A DNA stretch of 64,000 bases, from the NCBI RefSeq assembly GCF_001625655.1, contig NZ_AUYB01000102.1:1-64000 (forward strand), given 5' to 3'. Every line of letters begins with the position of its first letter. The stretch's first letter is position 1. A program made the translations under genes and the position numbers. This DNA is from Pseudoalteromonas luteoviolacea DSM 6061 (GTDB lineage: Bacteria; Pseudomonadota; Gammaproteobacteria; Enterobacterales; Alteromonadaceae). The notes under the pieces were generated by a model. That model was not told the origin of the DNA. It did no database searches and saw only the letters and a program-made list of their open reading frames with translations. This document shows positions 43,901 to 48,130 of the stretch, piece after piece.

Positions 43901-46116
43901 CCTTTAACGCCACGGTTGTCATGCTCGGTAGACGTCAAATACAAGATTGTGCAGAACCATTAGAGAAGCTCAATTCAATTGGTAAGGGGCATATTCATTA
44001 CCTAACTGCCGATGTCACATCGCTGCAACACCTAAACAAAGTGAAGCAGTACTTGGATGATAATCGCCTTGCTTTAAACGGCATATTACATTTAGGCACT
44101 GTATTTTCTGATGATGAAGCTACTTGGGAAGACTTTGAAAAAGCGATACGCGTCAAAGTACAAGGCTCGATAAACCTTGATAGCACCTTTGGAGATTCAA
44201 ACTTAGACATGTTTATTATGTTCTCGTCCATGGCTATTTTTGGCAGCCTAAACCACTTATCATATTCATATAGCAACGGTTTTCAAAACTCATTCGCCAA
44301 CCAACGTCAGCAGTGGGTAGAACAAGGAAGCCGGCGAGGCAAAACACTGGCAATTAATTGGGGATATTGGCAATCCAAAGACCCTGTTAAGCGCATTGAA
44401 AATGGCTTTGCCGAGAAAAAAGGCTACCAGCTCATTGAGATGACTGATGCCTTAGATTTGATCGAGTCACTACTAAGCTCTGAGCATTCAAGCATGGGTG
44501 CCTTGCTTAGCTCAGCACCGGATAAAATCTATCAAAGCACCGCAAAGTTGATGACACGTGATGTTAATAAAACGGCTGCTCACAAGCCTGCTGAGAGTGT
44601 ATCAGAGCATGTTCAAACTCAGTCAGATGTGCGTGGTACTGTTATCCAGATAGTGAGCAAAGTAATTGGTATTTCATCACAAGAATTGGATCTCGACTGC
44701 GACCTTTACGAATACGGGTTTGATTCAATTTCGCTACTGAAAACCTTTCAGCAGCTAAAAGAAAAATTAGCAATAGACTTACAGGCAGATGCCTTTAAAA
44801 ATATGAATACAATAGGCGCATTTGTTGAGGATATTGAGCGCCTCTATCAAGTGCAATATCAAGGCAATGCAAACAATGACAAGCAGCAAAAACCCGACTT
44901 TATATTAGATGCGGGCTTTACGCCCGTAACAAGAACAGATGACTTGGAAAAGGCGTTTGATGGCAAGGTAGAGTCTGTTTTATTGACTGGTGCGACCGGT
45001 TTCTTAGGCAGCCACATACTGCAACAGTTGCTAGATGAGACCCAGGCCACTATCTTCTGTTTGATACGCGCAGAATCATTGGAGCAAGCAAAGCAACGGA
45101 TTAAACAATCAGCTCAACAATATAAATTGGATATTGATATGGCTAGGGTTCACCCCATGATCGGTGACATGGAGCAATCACGCTTGGGTTTAATTGATTC
45201 AAATTGGCAATTGTTATGTGAACAAATTCAACACATAGTGCATACCGCATCATACGTAAATCATATCCAGCCCTATTTTGCGTTTAAAAAGTCAGTTGCG
45301 GGTACTAACCAACTGCTAGAAATAGCGACAACTGATAAACTCAAAATGATTCATTTTGTTTCGAGCACGACGGCTAGCACGCAAGTTAAGAACTCTCATT
45401 TTTCAGTTAACCCAGTGGAAGACTTTATAAATGTTGAAGATGCGGAATTAATATGCAGCGGCTATGGCCAATCTAAATGGGTGCAAGAAGAGAATATACG
45501 ACAGGCCTCACAAGTAGGCGTCCCATACACCATTTATCGTTTTGCACAAATATCAGGCTCATCAGAAACCGGGATAGGTAATACGGATGATATCTTCCAT
45601 CGAATTTTAAAAATGATGCTGCAAGTCCCAATCATACCGAGCGATGTACCTTATTTACTTGATATTATTCCAGTTGATAAAGCAGCAACTGCCATTGTTA
45701 AGGGCATGGAAGATAAACAAAAGCGTAATACTGTGTTTCACGTGGCAAATCCAGCACCTTTACCCATCGCGCATTTCTATGAGTTTGCGCAGTCTAGACA
45801 GCTGAGTTTTAAGCAATCGAAAAAATCACATTTCATTGATGCGTGCAAAGCCTATGTAGATGGTTTAGAACTAGGTAACACACGGGTAATTATGGACGGC
45901 TTATTAACCCAACGGCCAGGCTACGATGAGTATCTCTTTGAGACCTATTTAATGCCAATGGCACCCTATGATAAAGACAATTACCTAGCATTACTGGAAA
46001 GGTATGATATAGATTCAACAAACTGGGAAACGCTGTTCGAGACTTATTTTAAGCAGTGGCAAAATGATAAGCACTACCAAATCATTTGGCAAAACTCAAA
46101 GGTCACAACACCGTAA
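25975..46116 (+). CDS. Trans-AT PKS-NRPS hybrid megasynthase with terminal thioester reductase
   Basis: A 6713-residue assembly line, read from the ATG at 25975; an earlier in-frame ATG at 25909 precedes any conserved sequence. Order: KS1-DH-KR1-cMT-ACP1, KS2-KR2-ACP2, C-A-PCP, KS3-KR3-ACP3, KS4-KR4-ACP4, thioester reductase. No AT domain is present; each KS is followed by the post-KS linker ending in LPTYPF-like motifs typical of trans-AT systems, and a trans-AT is encoded upstream. There is no loading module. The adenylation code reads threonine. Four polyketide extensions flank one amino acid, and release is reductive, so no thioesterase is needed. KR3 lacks the catalytic Ser, and DH1 and KR1 carry unusual motif residues. 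No phosphopantetheinyl transferase gene is in the window. The domain calls are firm; the product is inferred. Confidence 0.97.
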   Translation: MKDTQDTIVPEHANAQQDIAIVGISLRFPGANTKEQFWHNLSNKVSSITEIPSSRWQWQDDFDPAPKKDEQKIVSKWGGFIDNIDGFDASFFAISPKEAQSMDPQQRLSMELAWHCFEDAGLSPNTFKNTKTGVYLGCSNTDYQELATGNIDPHFLTGMSTGVFANRISHYFNFQGPSETVDTACSSSLVALHKAVNDFKAGEINAALVGGVNLLITKSRYVSFSKLGVLSPQGRCKTLDADADGYVRGEGVGMILLLPLERAIAENLTIYGVIKGSCVGHSGHTNTLTSPSPFSQSRVIQGAINNAGIHSNDLSFIELHGTGTVLGDPIEIQGLKRAFRATKAKNSESSETCYLSTVKTNIGHLESAAGIAGIIKVLLSFKYQQVLPLQNFETLNPKIALEKSPFTLATDCIPWSQNNKKPVLAGISSFGFAGVNAHVILQSPPILDVPHVEMDGPFAIVLSAKKAHGLVTRAKQLLAFIQGENIDDASLINLAYTLQVGRDNMQYRMGFIANSIEDVVKQLQLFVDNEQGNWQQVKVNKTNIKSSEANNFEQMLTHWLEGALVNWSMLYHNGTPQRIALPVYPFDPKPYWMTKPNLQLATHALHPLLHQSLPAFDELLFSSLFSGDEFFFVDHQVQRERILPGVCSLEMVRSAIALSHELGNTHNIEIGNINWLRPICINPDSCEEQRKVYLSLWGTDNGIQFEIWQKLDSEKQTCVSGNVSIGEHRPSDTFDSVATPQSVLKPSQIYALFSSAGIEYGPSFQGLQKVELNDVTALAKVKVSSAVCHDFALSPALLDSALQSLIIFSPDQLALPFATDKVTYFNASTLVESEHQEVLVKAIKISEKSQNTQKFDVDIYDLEGQLLVSIQGFSTRVMPIDSQCKTADEQETLLTLKPSWTEVTPTTFTESVAHNRWQYIGPSESQPDWLCEHIDDGELDHLLWIAQGDYAEPVKLFVHLKRLIAQGYDAKPLSITLITAQTQSVFGEDVQADGSGIIGLVQSAVQEYSRWTLRIVDITDSLQNTQLTEQIAQLTPGFYALRNNQWYNFELASHQYLNAPKGNYKPQGVYLVLGGAGGLGQVWSQWMIEHFDAQIIWLGRRAQNSDIEAHIARLAKLGKAPVYIPCDASDKTAMLCVLDQIQRQYGAPNGVVHSILHLEDQTIAKMDEAQFLRSYEAKQKTGETALEVFSQLDLDFFLFFSSMQSFSPAAGQSNYAAGCTYLDSLALSYQKVCPVKVINWGYWGSVGVVQDEFYQKKMQAIGIGSIEANAGMAALDKFIGSGLSQTGVLKVTQDQFKNSLNKLSYSASGEQSGITLAHSKLRAPKNNAKAETNLTQLCVALIKAGWQEPLARQQALDNLPNYFNKWWAETQHYLTGENLIEDGVIKNPEGEASSPKNAQSTLLSNCLENLPAILAGEMKATDAVFPNASMALVEAVYQNNPIADYANNVLIEQLQAYLTQHNLPSIKVLEIGAGTGGTTRSVLPALKHLQIDEYAYTDLSQAFFNHAKEHYQKEYPFLETKYLDISKPLEPQNIDIGGYDVVLATNVLHATADIKNTLQNAKACLKLGGLLLINEVVQKSLFTHLTFGLLEGWWLSQDTHLRLTGSPMLSISGWQKGLEESGFISVTHPADKHSPQQIFCAFSDGQIQQQSNQKTSSNVQKRPHKQNMAAKQTFQKHTQTCDEQAVADFVQDALFNIASKALDMAPNELEAEESFADYGVDSILAIQMLDEINAKFDLNLPATLLFDYPSIETLSEYIVKEHKDSAVTLMPTQAAALVSSQPLPEQPTPNMSSLKKYDAHSPKTMATKQNIAKPSDKIAIVGMSGQFGDARNLEEFWSMLTEKRTSVKAQTRWNTDSLSEKEQVWSKYASLLDDISTFDAAFFSITPQEAMYMDPQQRLFLQEAYKALEDANMITKVSGQNVGVYLGCAQSDYVGLAEDDTPAQAFWGNAGSVIPARVSYFLNLKGPALAIDTACSSSLVALHSACQALNNNEITSALVGGVATLCSPKFSIHAGKAGMLSADGTCYTFDDRANGFVPGEGVGVLVLKKLEDAERDKDQIYGVILGSATNQDGTTSGITAPSSLSQEQLHREIYNRFDITPDSIQMLEAHGTGTKLGDPIEFQALTRAFREHTNKNEFCALGSVKTNVGHCLTAAGVAGVIKTLLAMKHRTIPVSLHFEQGNKHINWQNTPFFVNQNAQYWQPDNNQKRRAAVSSFGFSGTNAHVVLEEYQPLNSRQNDSAVQPVVIALSAKSKASLIDKSKQLRNWLSQESLTDSQLGQLAYTLQSAREEMDHRLAFSAKTLGDVSTQLDSFLQDARGTYKQGEVKQGKEILSALDSSDFTRWIEQGELNKLLALWVVGASIDWPLLYGQTLPSLLRLPTYPFADTSFWLPKTPVEKPNASTSSQISVDADIDLDFDVQRNEAFKPASLHSTSNQTAVNPALLHYTANWAEEAINSNINAPKERRVVLIGDDLTPSISAPTTHFACRETEVKDQLETYTNKLVAYYKALDANSVADGQKLLIQVVVEDQSNLLCALSGVLKSATIEYNRISAQLICTERHDNLELLLNQELNQQDECIRYTQGRREVLNFDLQPFSSVDTTTLPWKEQGVYVITGGLGQLGQVFAKEIIENTSQSHIIFVGRSALNSVIQSQLNRLQNESTKLSYESVDIANAASVTQLFDKIRAQHGSITGIIHSAGVIKDQLISNKTSQEIAAVFAPKVGGLINLDDATKSMDLDFFVCFSSIAAVFGNMGQADYACANAFMDRFMASRQNRVTRGERFGLSLSINWPLWSEGGMQVDSLTTSILHSQGIEVLPSAAGVEAFYRIFTTQTIDTQHCFLFGDAEKMTKLWNWQKTDTAKRSHSLAESGKSQHQISHYIKSVISGITKIDSADLDSDTEFQDMGFDSIMLMSVVQKIESDSFLAIDTLPPTLLFDISTITQLCDYLVKHQAPQQQQPRQVPNTPICATTAMPLSKAQQGLWLLQKQVPSQSSYHVPMVFEVANLDVPCMQDAINWISQKHPILSVVFSEVEGLPQQQVTGLAPHLTQQSADIASKSALLELIKEQIKQPFTINQNDEPHKQHQLLWRATCWQINHNTQPVDVIVLIFHHLIIDGVSATKLLEDLWRAYQTRISGEVLQPPSQDLGFFTYLEWEKNLLQSAQSNILKQYWQSNLQGPLPLLALPEKQQASSTVKLASRLELPLIGNSLERIKAYCGEHKVNPAAFFLAAFQTLLGAKTNNTDILVGVPVLHRPTKEMANSIGLFVNQLPFRAHLDLAKTFDELAGSNQRGLSELIKHSALPFSEIVRAVGAPRTEQSHPIFQIGFAYHNFLKADWIESNQDLVDSIWQECLQEPELDLSLEVTPLPHAFKIAFKFDAAIYPAHVIDTLARDFLALLEDIMFADKPTLGALPVFATQSSVVKNKMQACSLVSQFEMQARTHSERTAVSFGMQSINYRDLNDRANQFAQVLLNHPEFKPNSENLVALCAKPSIELIVAILGILKSGAAYVPLDPNSPKARISHILQDAQASILVLGADLPDAQAIEHHQVINLQRALSSNTQVANINCATASSLAYVIYTSGSTGKPKGVLVEHHNICNLFINSQPLFDFNEQDVWCLFHSYAFDFSVWEIWGALLHGGKLTIPDELTRKDTNSFAQFIVDNQVTILNQTPSAFYPLIDELVANSGHGNALRKIIFGGEALDHKKLIPWFNQSAAHAELINMYGITETTVHVTEITINADLVFSNKAQSTIGRPLPGYEIHLLDEYLNPVQQGQIGEIFVGGCGVSRGYHNQDALTNERFIQHLGQRLYRSGDLARLNQAGLMEYIGRADDQVQIRGHRIELGEVQHALQSLNYIQDAYVVAAKKQLGQVLVAYLIASEAPSTAQIRTDLLAELPEYMVPAYFVLVPNYPLTSNGKIDKQTLLKKLPFNQGTTDSTTKYASFDTAHSATLTHTQPAVEQTGIHAAITQIWQQVLEVEQIAANVPFFEAGGDSLLANILSAKFKSQLGVEFPITQIFQHSTIDAMTEFVVQQQCNVAEQQNNSMHKVEVTKPDNYTQDIAMIGLSCQYPDSPTHQAFWQNLVQGRDFLKRLSESESQGDITWLDSWIDGQEQFDPEFFNISEKNAKTMSYSQRQLLIHAWKAIEDAGYRAEQMPNTGVYVSSSGADSLDLNLQDKFKDGQFILNAQDYVASTINQPGTLPTTISYHLGFNGPSLFVHSNCSSSLSAIALACSALKAKEIDYAIVGAACLYPQRYTGYQYEEGLNFAGDARCKVFDEKADGMIGGSGVSVIVLKRADDAIEDADNIYSLIRGIKVNNDGKDKAGFFAPGTQGQMRVIEQTLKAANVSPASISYVEAHGTGTALGDPIEFTSLQQVYQRHTSDKQFCGLGAVKSNLGHTDTLAGLTGLIKTSLALYHKTLPASLHYNNANPHIDLINSPFYVVENTQDWHTPLLPRRAAVSSFGIGGTNAHAILEEASPSIADNFLEEKLMASPSIVVLSAHNPQVLATQVEQLRTFIADNPLIDCARIRLAYTLQNGRAVMNVRTGFVINSIDELKAKLEHYLVSPNYNNAPQKSVRQETLAAILEQGDHTAILSTWLETGFDDWDFIYRGGQVPKLSLPTYSFALKSIPVGEHSVAKAPTLDTLKAGQVNIKAPVWTAKPLYDHGSQATDNDYQHHVVLCEAPKVEHSSETLHTLHSSHFSIEQKIEDYGFQLVELVKRLYATKQPIKLQLLIGDSGKNITLANLYMCFHALLKTASMECNNLKTQLVILDKQLSPREIANTLNENLHHFEEAIVRYQNNIRSVLEYAPVSKHSAATPFKSNGIYLITGGFGGIGRHFIKMLNAQPFHKTVIVTGRKPADHPEVKAHLAKLQSTKTKLQYQKLDVSHKMDVLLLVRKIVAEYGTLSGVIHSAGIVQDTLLTNKDCKTFKQVLAPKVTGVVALDEATQDIALDFFACFAGQSGVHGALTQVDYATANAFLDSYMHHRDTLQKQGKRQGLSASIDWPYWQEGGMTINPDVIKALSSNGFAPMPTQYGVDAFSSALNYPQALVEFTVERLEENGQTSKASTQFESIDALTAELTGGLAKIAADVLGVQVSDLDVDTDLGDFGADSIAFITFINQVNAKYELTLSPSVLFMHSTLNGILRHILDEHSDKLISQSTDNAASFNDQKSTQSTTIEDRIAIIGMSAQFPKAHDLEAFWQNLIDEQDCISEYTWTGLSSDDTRSQKAFPPEVNWLGRLERNQIFDPLFFNIAPAESERIKLQESLLMTHVWKCIEDAGYDPKSLAGTNTGLFIGCQASYHDGLVTSPAYAPNRMSYFLDLHGPSEGVDTTCSSSLVAIHKAVQSIQNGECEQAIVGGVNVIDSPSASLAMHDIGALSATGRCRTFSSDADGIVRGEGVGMLFIKKLSKSEQDNDHIYGTILGSAINHGGKSQGFTVPNAKAQTRLLNKAWADAGIDPSTLSYIECHGTGTSLGDPVEIDALKAAYKQTPSEHKQPHQCALGSVKSNIGHLEIAAGIAGVIKVLLQLKHKTLVPSLHVNELNPYLSLENSPFKVQTDTRHWESSLKRRAGVSSFGISGVNAHLVLEEYSPQAQQIEPLDDKASEHIVLLSAISKSALANKVRELNTYLETNEQVALKSLAYTLQVGRAAQKYRIGWVVSSIAELKGELTHALSDDLLECSKAPSTKQPALDDSDIQQLHHDFQPLLRFWLEGKGVNWPLLYTTKPKKLSLPTTSFIEQTSTTKEELVPWLLLNNQFQAQPLSVPADWQAHIETTTGNKKVMVIAQDAVTSTPLINSLGNAAIEIVSFEQLETLTFSAESLPEVVFFIAEVSDLLSVNSYIKPLYSLLKAIAPFDKHPMQLLYSQPTSSERSSFDDIAALLRSYTMRNEVHTWALIEFDHKTSDWPELLVKELISPSLNGQTLQPNHVRYLGQTRQGQFLHKAEQVQTKGAGFTQNGVYLIAGALGELGVALCTHLLQTFNATVVMLGRRQIQDCAEPLEKLNSIGKGHIHYLTADVTSLQHLNKVKQYLDDNRLALNGILHLGTVFSDDEATWEDFEKAIRVKVQGSINLDSTFGDSNLDMFIMFSSMAIFGSLNHLSYSYSNGFQNSFANQRQQWVEQGSRRGKTLAINWGYWQSKDPVKRIENGFAEKKGYQLIEMTDALDLIESLLSSEHSSMGALLSSAPDKIYQSTAKLMTRDVNKTAAHKPAESVSEHVQTQSDVRGTVIQIVSKVIGISSQELDLDCDLYEYGFDSISLLKTFQQLKEKLAIDLQADAFKNMNTIGAFVEDIERLYQVQYQGNANNDKQQKPDFILDAGFTPVTRTDDLEKAFDGKVESVLLTGATGFLGSHILQQLLDETQATIFCLIRAESLEQAKQRIKQSAQQYKLDIDMARVHPMIGDMEQSRLGLIDSNWQLLCEQIQHIVHTASYVNHIQPYFAFKKSVAGTNQLLEIATTDKLKMIHFVSSTTASTQVKNSHFSVNPVEDFINVEDAELICSGYGQSKWVQEENIRQASQVGVPYTIYRFAQISGSSETGIGNTDDIFHRILKMMLQVPIIPSDVPYLLDIIPVDKAATAIVKGMEDKQKRNTVFHVANPAPLPIAHFYEFAQSRQLSFKQSKKSHFIDACKAYVDGLELGNTRVIMDGLLTQRPGYDEYLFETYLMPMAPYDKDNYLALLERYDIDSTNWETLFETYFKQWQNDKHYQIIWQNSKVTTP
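26023..31290 (+). other. PKS module 1: KS-DH-KR-cMT-ACP
   Basis: KS1 has a complete Cys185/His320/His364 triad. DH: His635 in HQVQRERILP, where the usual Gly of HxxxGxxxxP is Arg639; the DxxxQ motif (Asp799-Gln803) and YGPSFQGL are intact. KR1: nucleotide site GGAGGLG at 1074, Ser1202 and Tyr1215 present, but the tetrad Asn is Cys1219. C-methyltransferase: SAM motif LEIGAGTGG near 1469. ACP1 carries Ser1722 in YGVDSI. Expected outcome: an alpha-methyl unit, dehydrated if DH is active and possibly saturated by the trans enoyl reductase. Confidence 0.88.
31420..34830 (+). other. PKS module 2: KS-KR-ACP
   Basis: KS2 has Cys1975, His2110 and His2150. After the LPTYPF linker and an acidic stretch, KR2 has TGGLGQLG at about 2615 with Ser2745, Tyr2758 and Asn2762 all present. 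The Asp in GVIKDQL suggests the B-type (D-hydroxyl) outcome. ACP2 carries Ser2908 in GFDSIML. Expected outcome: a beta-hydroxyacyl chain handed to the condensation domain. Confidence 0.9.
34880..38080 (+). other. NRPS module: C-A-PCP, threonine predicted
   Basis: The condensation domain has an intact HHLIIDG (3109-3115). The adenylation domain has TSGSTGKPKG at 3578. Mapping its pocket onto GrsA gives Asp3623, Phe3624, Trp3627, Asn3666, Ile3693, Gly3695, Met3720, Val3728, His3729 and Lys3914, that is DFWNIGMVHK, the classical threonine code. The PCP carries Ser3990 in GGDSLL. No epimerisation or N-methylation domain is present, so L-threonine with a free N-H amide is expected. Confidence 0.93.
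38130..41440 (+). other. PKS module 3: KS-KR(defective)-ACP
   Basis: KS3 follows the amino-acid module and has Cys4217 (SNCSSSL rather than DTACSSSL), His4353 and His4393. KR3 keeps the nucleotide site TGGFGGIG (4825) and Tyr4969/Asn4973, but the catalytic Ser position, 13 residues before the Tyr, is Gly4956 (FAG instead of FSS). Reduction may fail and leave a ketone at the former threonine carbonyl. ACP3 carries Ser5109 in FGADSI. Confidence 0.88.
41500..44870 (+). other. PKS module 4: KS-KR-ACP
   Basis: KS4 has Cys5330 (DTTCSSSL), His5465 and His5508; the usual MDPQQR block is replaced by a KLQESLLM-like sequence. KR4 has AGALGELG at 5960 and Ser6085, Tyr6097 and Asn6101, with one residue fewer than usual between Ser and Tyr. 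ACP4 carries Ser6251 in YGFDSI. Expected outcome: a further beta-hydroxyl before release. Confidence 0.85.
44950..46113 (+). other. Terminal thioester reductase domain
   Basis: An NAD(P)H-binding short-chain reductase fold with TGATGFLG at 6338 and the catalytic pair Tyr6497/Lys6501 in SGYGQSKW. It closely follows the Lys2/CAR/NRPS-type reductase pattern. It releases the chain as an aldehyde, or as an alcohol after a second reduction. The sequence runs to the natural stop with no thioesterase. Confidence 0.93.
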
Positions 46117-46127
46117 ACGGCACCTCA

Positions 46128-46158
46128 CGCAAAGTCCCAACACAATTGGGGCTTTGCG
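46128..46158 (+). terminator. Intrinsic terminator of the biosynthetic operon
   Basis: A 13-bp stem with one G-T pair (CGCAAAGTCCCAA with TTGGGGCTTTGCG, 5-base loop) begins 11 bases past the synthase stop and is followed by TTATTG. The T-run is short but the stem is long. It separates the operon from the AlkD-like gene. Confidence 0.75.
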
Positions 46159-46210
46159 TTATTGATATAGGTGCGCTAGCGTTTCTAAAAGCCTTATTCA
46201 ACTTTATCTT

Positions 46211-46873
46211 ATGAATATTATAGAAACCGTAGCTAGTGCTTTGACTGACATTGGCTATCCTGCTGAGAAGTTAAAAACAGCTCAAATTAGACAAATATCT
46301 TCTGAGCAATACAAACAGCTAAATGGATACGATATTGGCTTTGTATTTAAGCAATGTGAAGCTTTGTTGTCACAGCGTGATTGGCCCTTTAGTCTCATTG
46401 CCTTTGATTGGGCGTTTAGAGTTAAGAAACAGTATACCCGCGATACCTTTGACATTTTCGAACATTGGCTATTTGAATACGTCACGGATTGGTATGACTG
46501 CGATGATTTTTGTACCCACGCATTTGGGGAGCTAATTGCGCAATACAACGACTTAATTATCAAAACACACTCGTGGACTAATCACCCAAACTTTGCGGTA
46601 AGACGCGCCATTGCCGTCGTTCTAATTTACCCACTTAATAAAAATAGTTGCCCTATTGATGCTGTAATACAGGCATCCGAACTCTTGATGTTTGACCGAC
46701 ATGATTTGGTCCAAAAAGGTTATGGGTGGGCACTAAAGGTATTATCAAAGCATGCCCCCGAAGAGGTGATCTCATATTTAAAAAATCGACACCAAACAAT
46801 GCCAAGAATCGCATTTAGATATGCCTTAGAAAAATTGGACAAGCATGTGCGAAACGAGCTTATGTTATTGTAA
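46211..46873 (+). CDS. AlkD-like DNA alkylation repair protein
   Basis: A 220-residue all-helical HEAT-like protein of the DNA alkylation repair family (AlkD fold), which in studied members excises alkylated bases without flipping them. Diagnostic blocks: WYDCDDFC at 94-101, SWTNHPNFAVRRAIAV with Arg131-Arg132, and DLVQKGYGWALK at 165-176, then MPRIAFRYALEK. The Trp-Tyr-Asp-x-x-Asp stretch sits where AlkD has its catalytic aspartate. It lies 94 bases past the synthase gene on the same strand, but a terminator intervenes and no strong ribosome site is visible. It may be ordinary repair or self-protection against the cluster product. Confidence 0.82.
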   Translation: MNIIETVASALTDIGYPAEKLKTAQIRQISSEQYKQLNGYDIGFVFKQCEALLSQRDWPFSLIAFDWAFRVKKQYTRDTFDIFEHWLFEYVTDWYDCDDFCTHAFGELIAQYNDLIIKTHSWTNHPNFAVRRAIAVVLIYPLNKNSCPIDAVIQASELLMFDRHDLVQKGYGWALKVLSKHAPEEVISYLKNRHQTMPRIAFRYALEKLDKHVRNELMLL

Positions 46874-46959
46874 GCGTTACTAGTATTACTAATTATAATG
46901 GTATTTATTTGCGAATTAAATTATAGTTTTGTTACTTTATAACAAAACCTGAGCAATGT

Positions 46960-47430
46960 ATGATAACAATAACAAAGCTCTTTGAGACTGATATTAAACA
47001 AATACAGCACATCCACCTCAATGAAGATCAAATTGAATTCGCAGGAACCGTAGACGAGTTTTTGAATGATGCATCAGACACAACTCATCTGCATGTGATC
47101 AAAAGTGGAGAAGAGATTATTGGGTATTTCAAACTCGATTTGGCATACGCAAGAAAATACGATTTTTGCCCTGAAAGTGCAGTCGGGATACGGGCATTCG
47201 TGATAGACAAAAAACAGCAAGGGAAAGGGTATGGCAAACAGGCTGTTAAAGCATTATTTCCTTATGTAGCATCGAGCTACCCCAACTATAAAGAGATAGT
47301 TTTAACCGTCAATTGCCGAAACAAAGCCGCATATGAGTGTTATAGAAAAGCAGGTTTTGAAGATACCAATGAAAAATATTTAGGTAGCCCAGCAGGACCA
47401 AATTATATTATGAGAGGAAGGTGTTATTAG
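46960..47430 (+). CDS. GNAT-family N-acetyltransferase
   Basis: A 156-residue acetyltransferase. The acetyl-CoA pyrophosphate loop is KKQQGKGYGKQAVKALF, and the C-terminal NKAAYECYRKAGFEDT block is typical of GNAT enzymes. The acceptor is unknown. It follows the AlkD-like gene by 86 AT-rich bases. Confidence 0.9.
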   Translation: MITITKLFETDIKQIQHIHLNEDQIEFAGTVDEFLNDASDTTHLHVIKSGEEIIGYFKLDLAYARKYDFCPESAVGIRAFVIDKKQQGKGYGKQAVKALFPYVASSYPNYKEIVLTVNCRNKAAYECYRKAGFEDTNEKYLGSPAGPNYIMRGRCY

Positions 47431-47473
47431 CCTGTCGTTTGGTGACTATTTTCAATTATTTAAATACTCGTTC

Positions 47474-47502
47474 GTAGGTCTGCCTGTTAAGTTGCGACCT
47501 AC
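47474..47502. terminator. Hairpin between convergent genes
   Basis: GTAGGTC (47474-47480) pairs with GACCTAC (47496-47502) across a 15-base loop, between the ends of the GNAT gene and the minus-strand gene at 47519. No long T-run on either side. Confidence 0.45.
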
Positions 47503-47518
47503 AATTATGGGCGCACTG

Positions 47519-47878
47519 TTAACTGGCGATTCTCAAGGAATGTAAAGCATCCATAAATGTATCTAATAGCTTATCAAACTGGTTTCCATCAAGATCTAAA
47601 ACAGTACTAGTATCATAAGCAGAGGGCTTTTTATCACCAATTCCAGATACAATTACCCTGTCCATTCCATCAAATTTTCCTTCATGTTTGAAAAACCATA
47701 ATACAAGAACAAACCCTTTATTCTCCCGAGCGGAAGCAATTTCCCACTTTTGGTACAAGTCCCAGTCGGAAAAATCCTGTTCGACTACTAAGACTTCCCA
47801 ATTAGCATCTCTCAATGTATATAGCATTCGAGCTGCGTTGGTGGATAATTGTTTTTCTATCGCCGCTGTCATAACCAT
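47519..47878 (-). CDS. Conserved cytoplasmic hypothetical protein
   Basis: A 119-residue protein with a strong ribosome site AAGGAG seven bases before its ATG. It has alternating strands and helices (WEVLVVEQDF, KGFVLVLWFFKHEG, DRVIVSGIG) and an acidic central part. I do not recognise the family. Confidence 0.6.
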   Translation of the reverse strand: MVMTAAIEKQLSTNAARMLYTLRDANWEVLVVEQDFSDWDLYQKWEIASARENKGFVLVLWFFKHEGKFDGMDRVIVSGIGDKKPSAYDTSTVLDLDGNQFDKLLDTFMDALHSLRIAS

Positions 47879-48130
47879 GACATATCTCCTTAATTAATTG
47901 TAACGCTCAACTACCTACTTCTTAAAAGCGATAGCCTATTATTTAACTTTTTAGACATTCTCCAATTACTTGCGAAATTTGTGACCGTTGCTCTATTAAA
48001 GGCAATAAGAACCCACTGCGTGATGCAGCCCAATTAGGCAAAATTGTTTACCTGCTTGGTATATTTACTCATCATCTTGGTAACTAAGCTGTGATACCAT
48101 ACGAAATCGCAACTATAAATGGAGGTTACC

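Noticed and set aside
47460..47520. GTTAAGT next to a hairpin, resembling an integron attC core
   Set aside because: There is no matching RYYYAAC partner at the right distance and no cassette array or integrase; a plain hairpin between convergent genes explains it.
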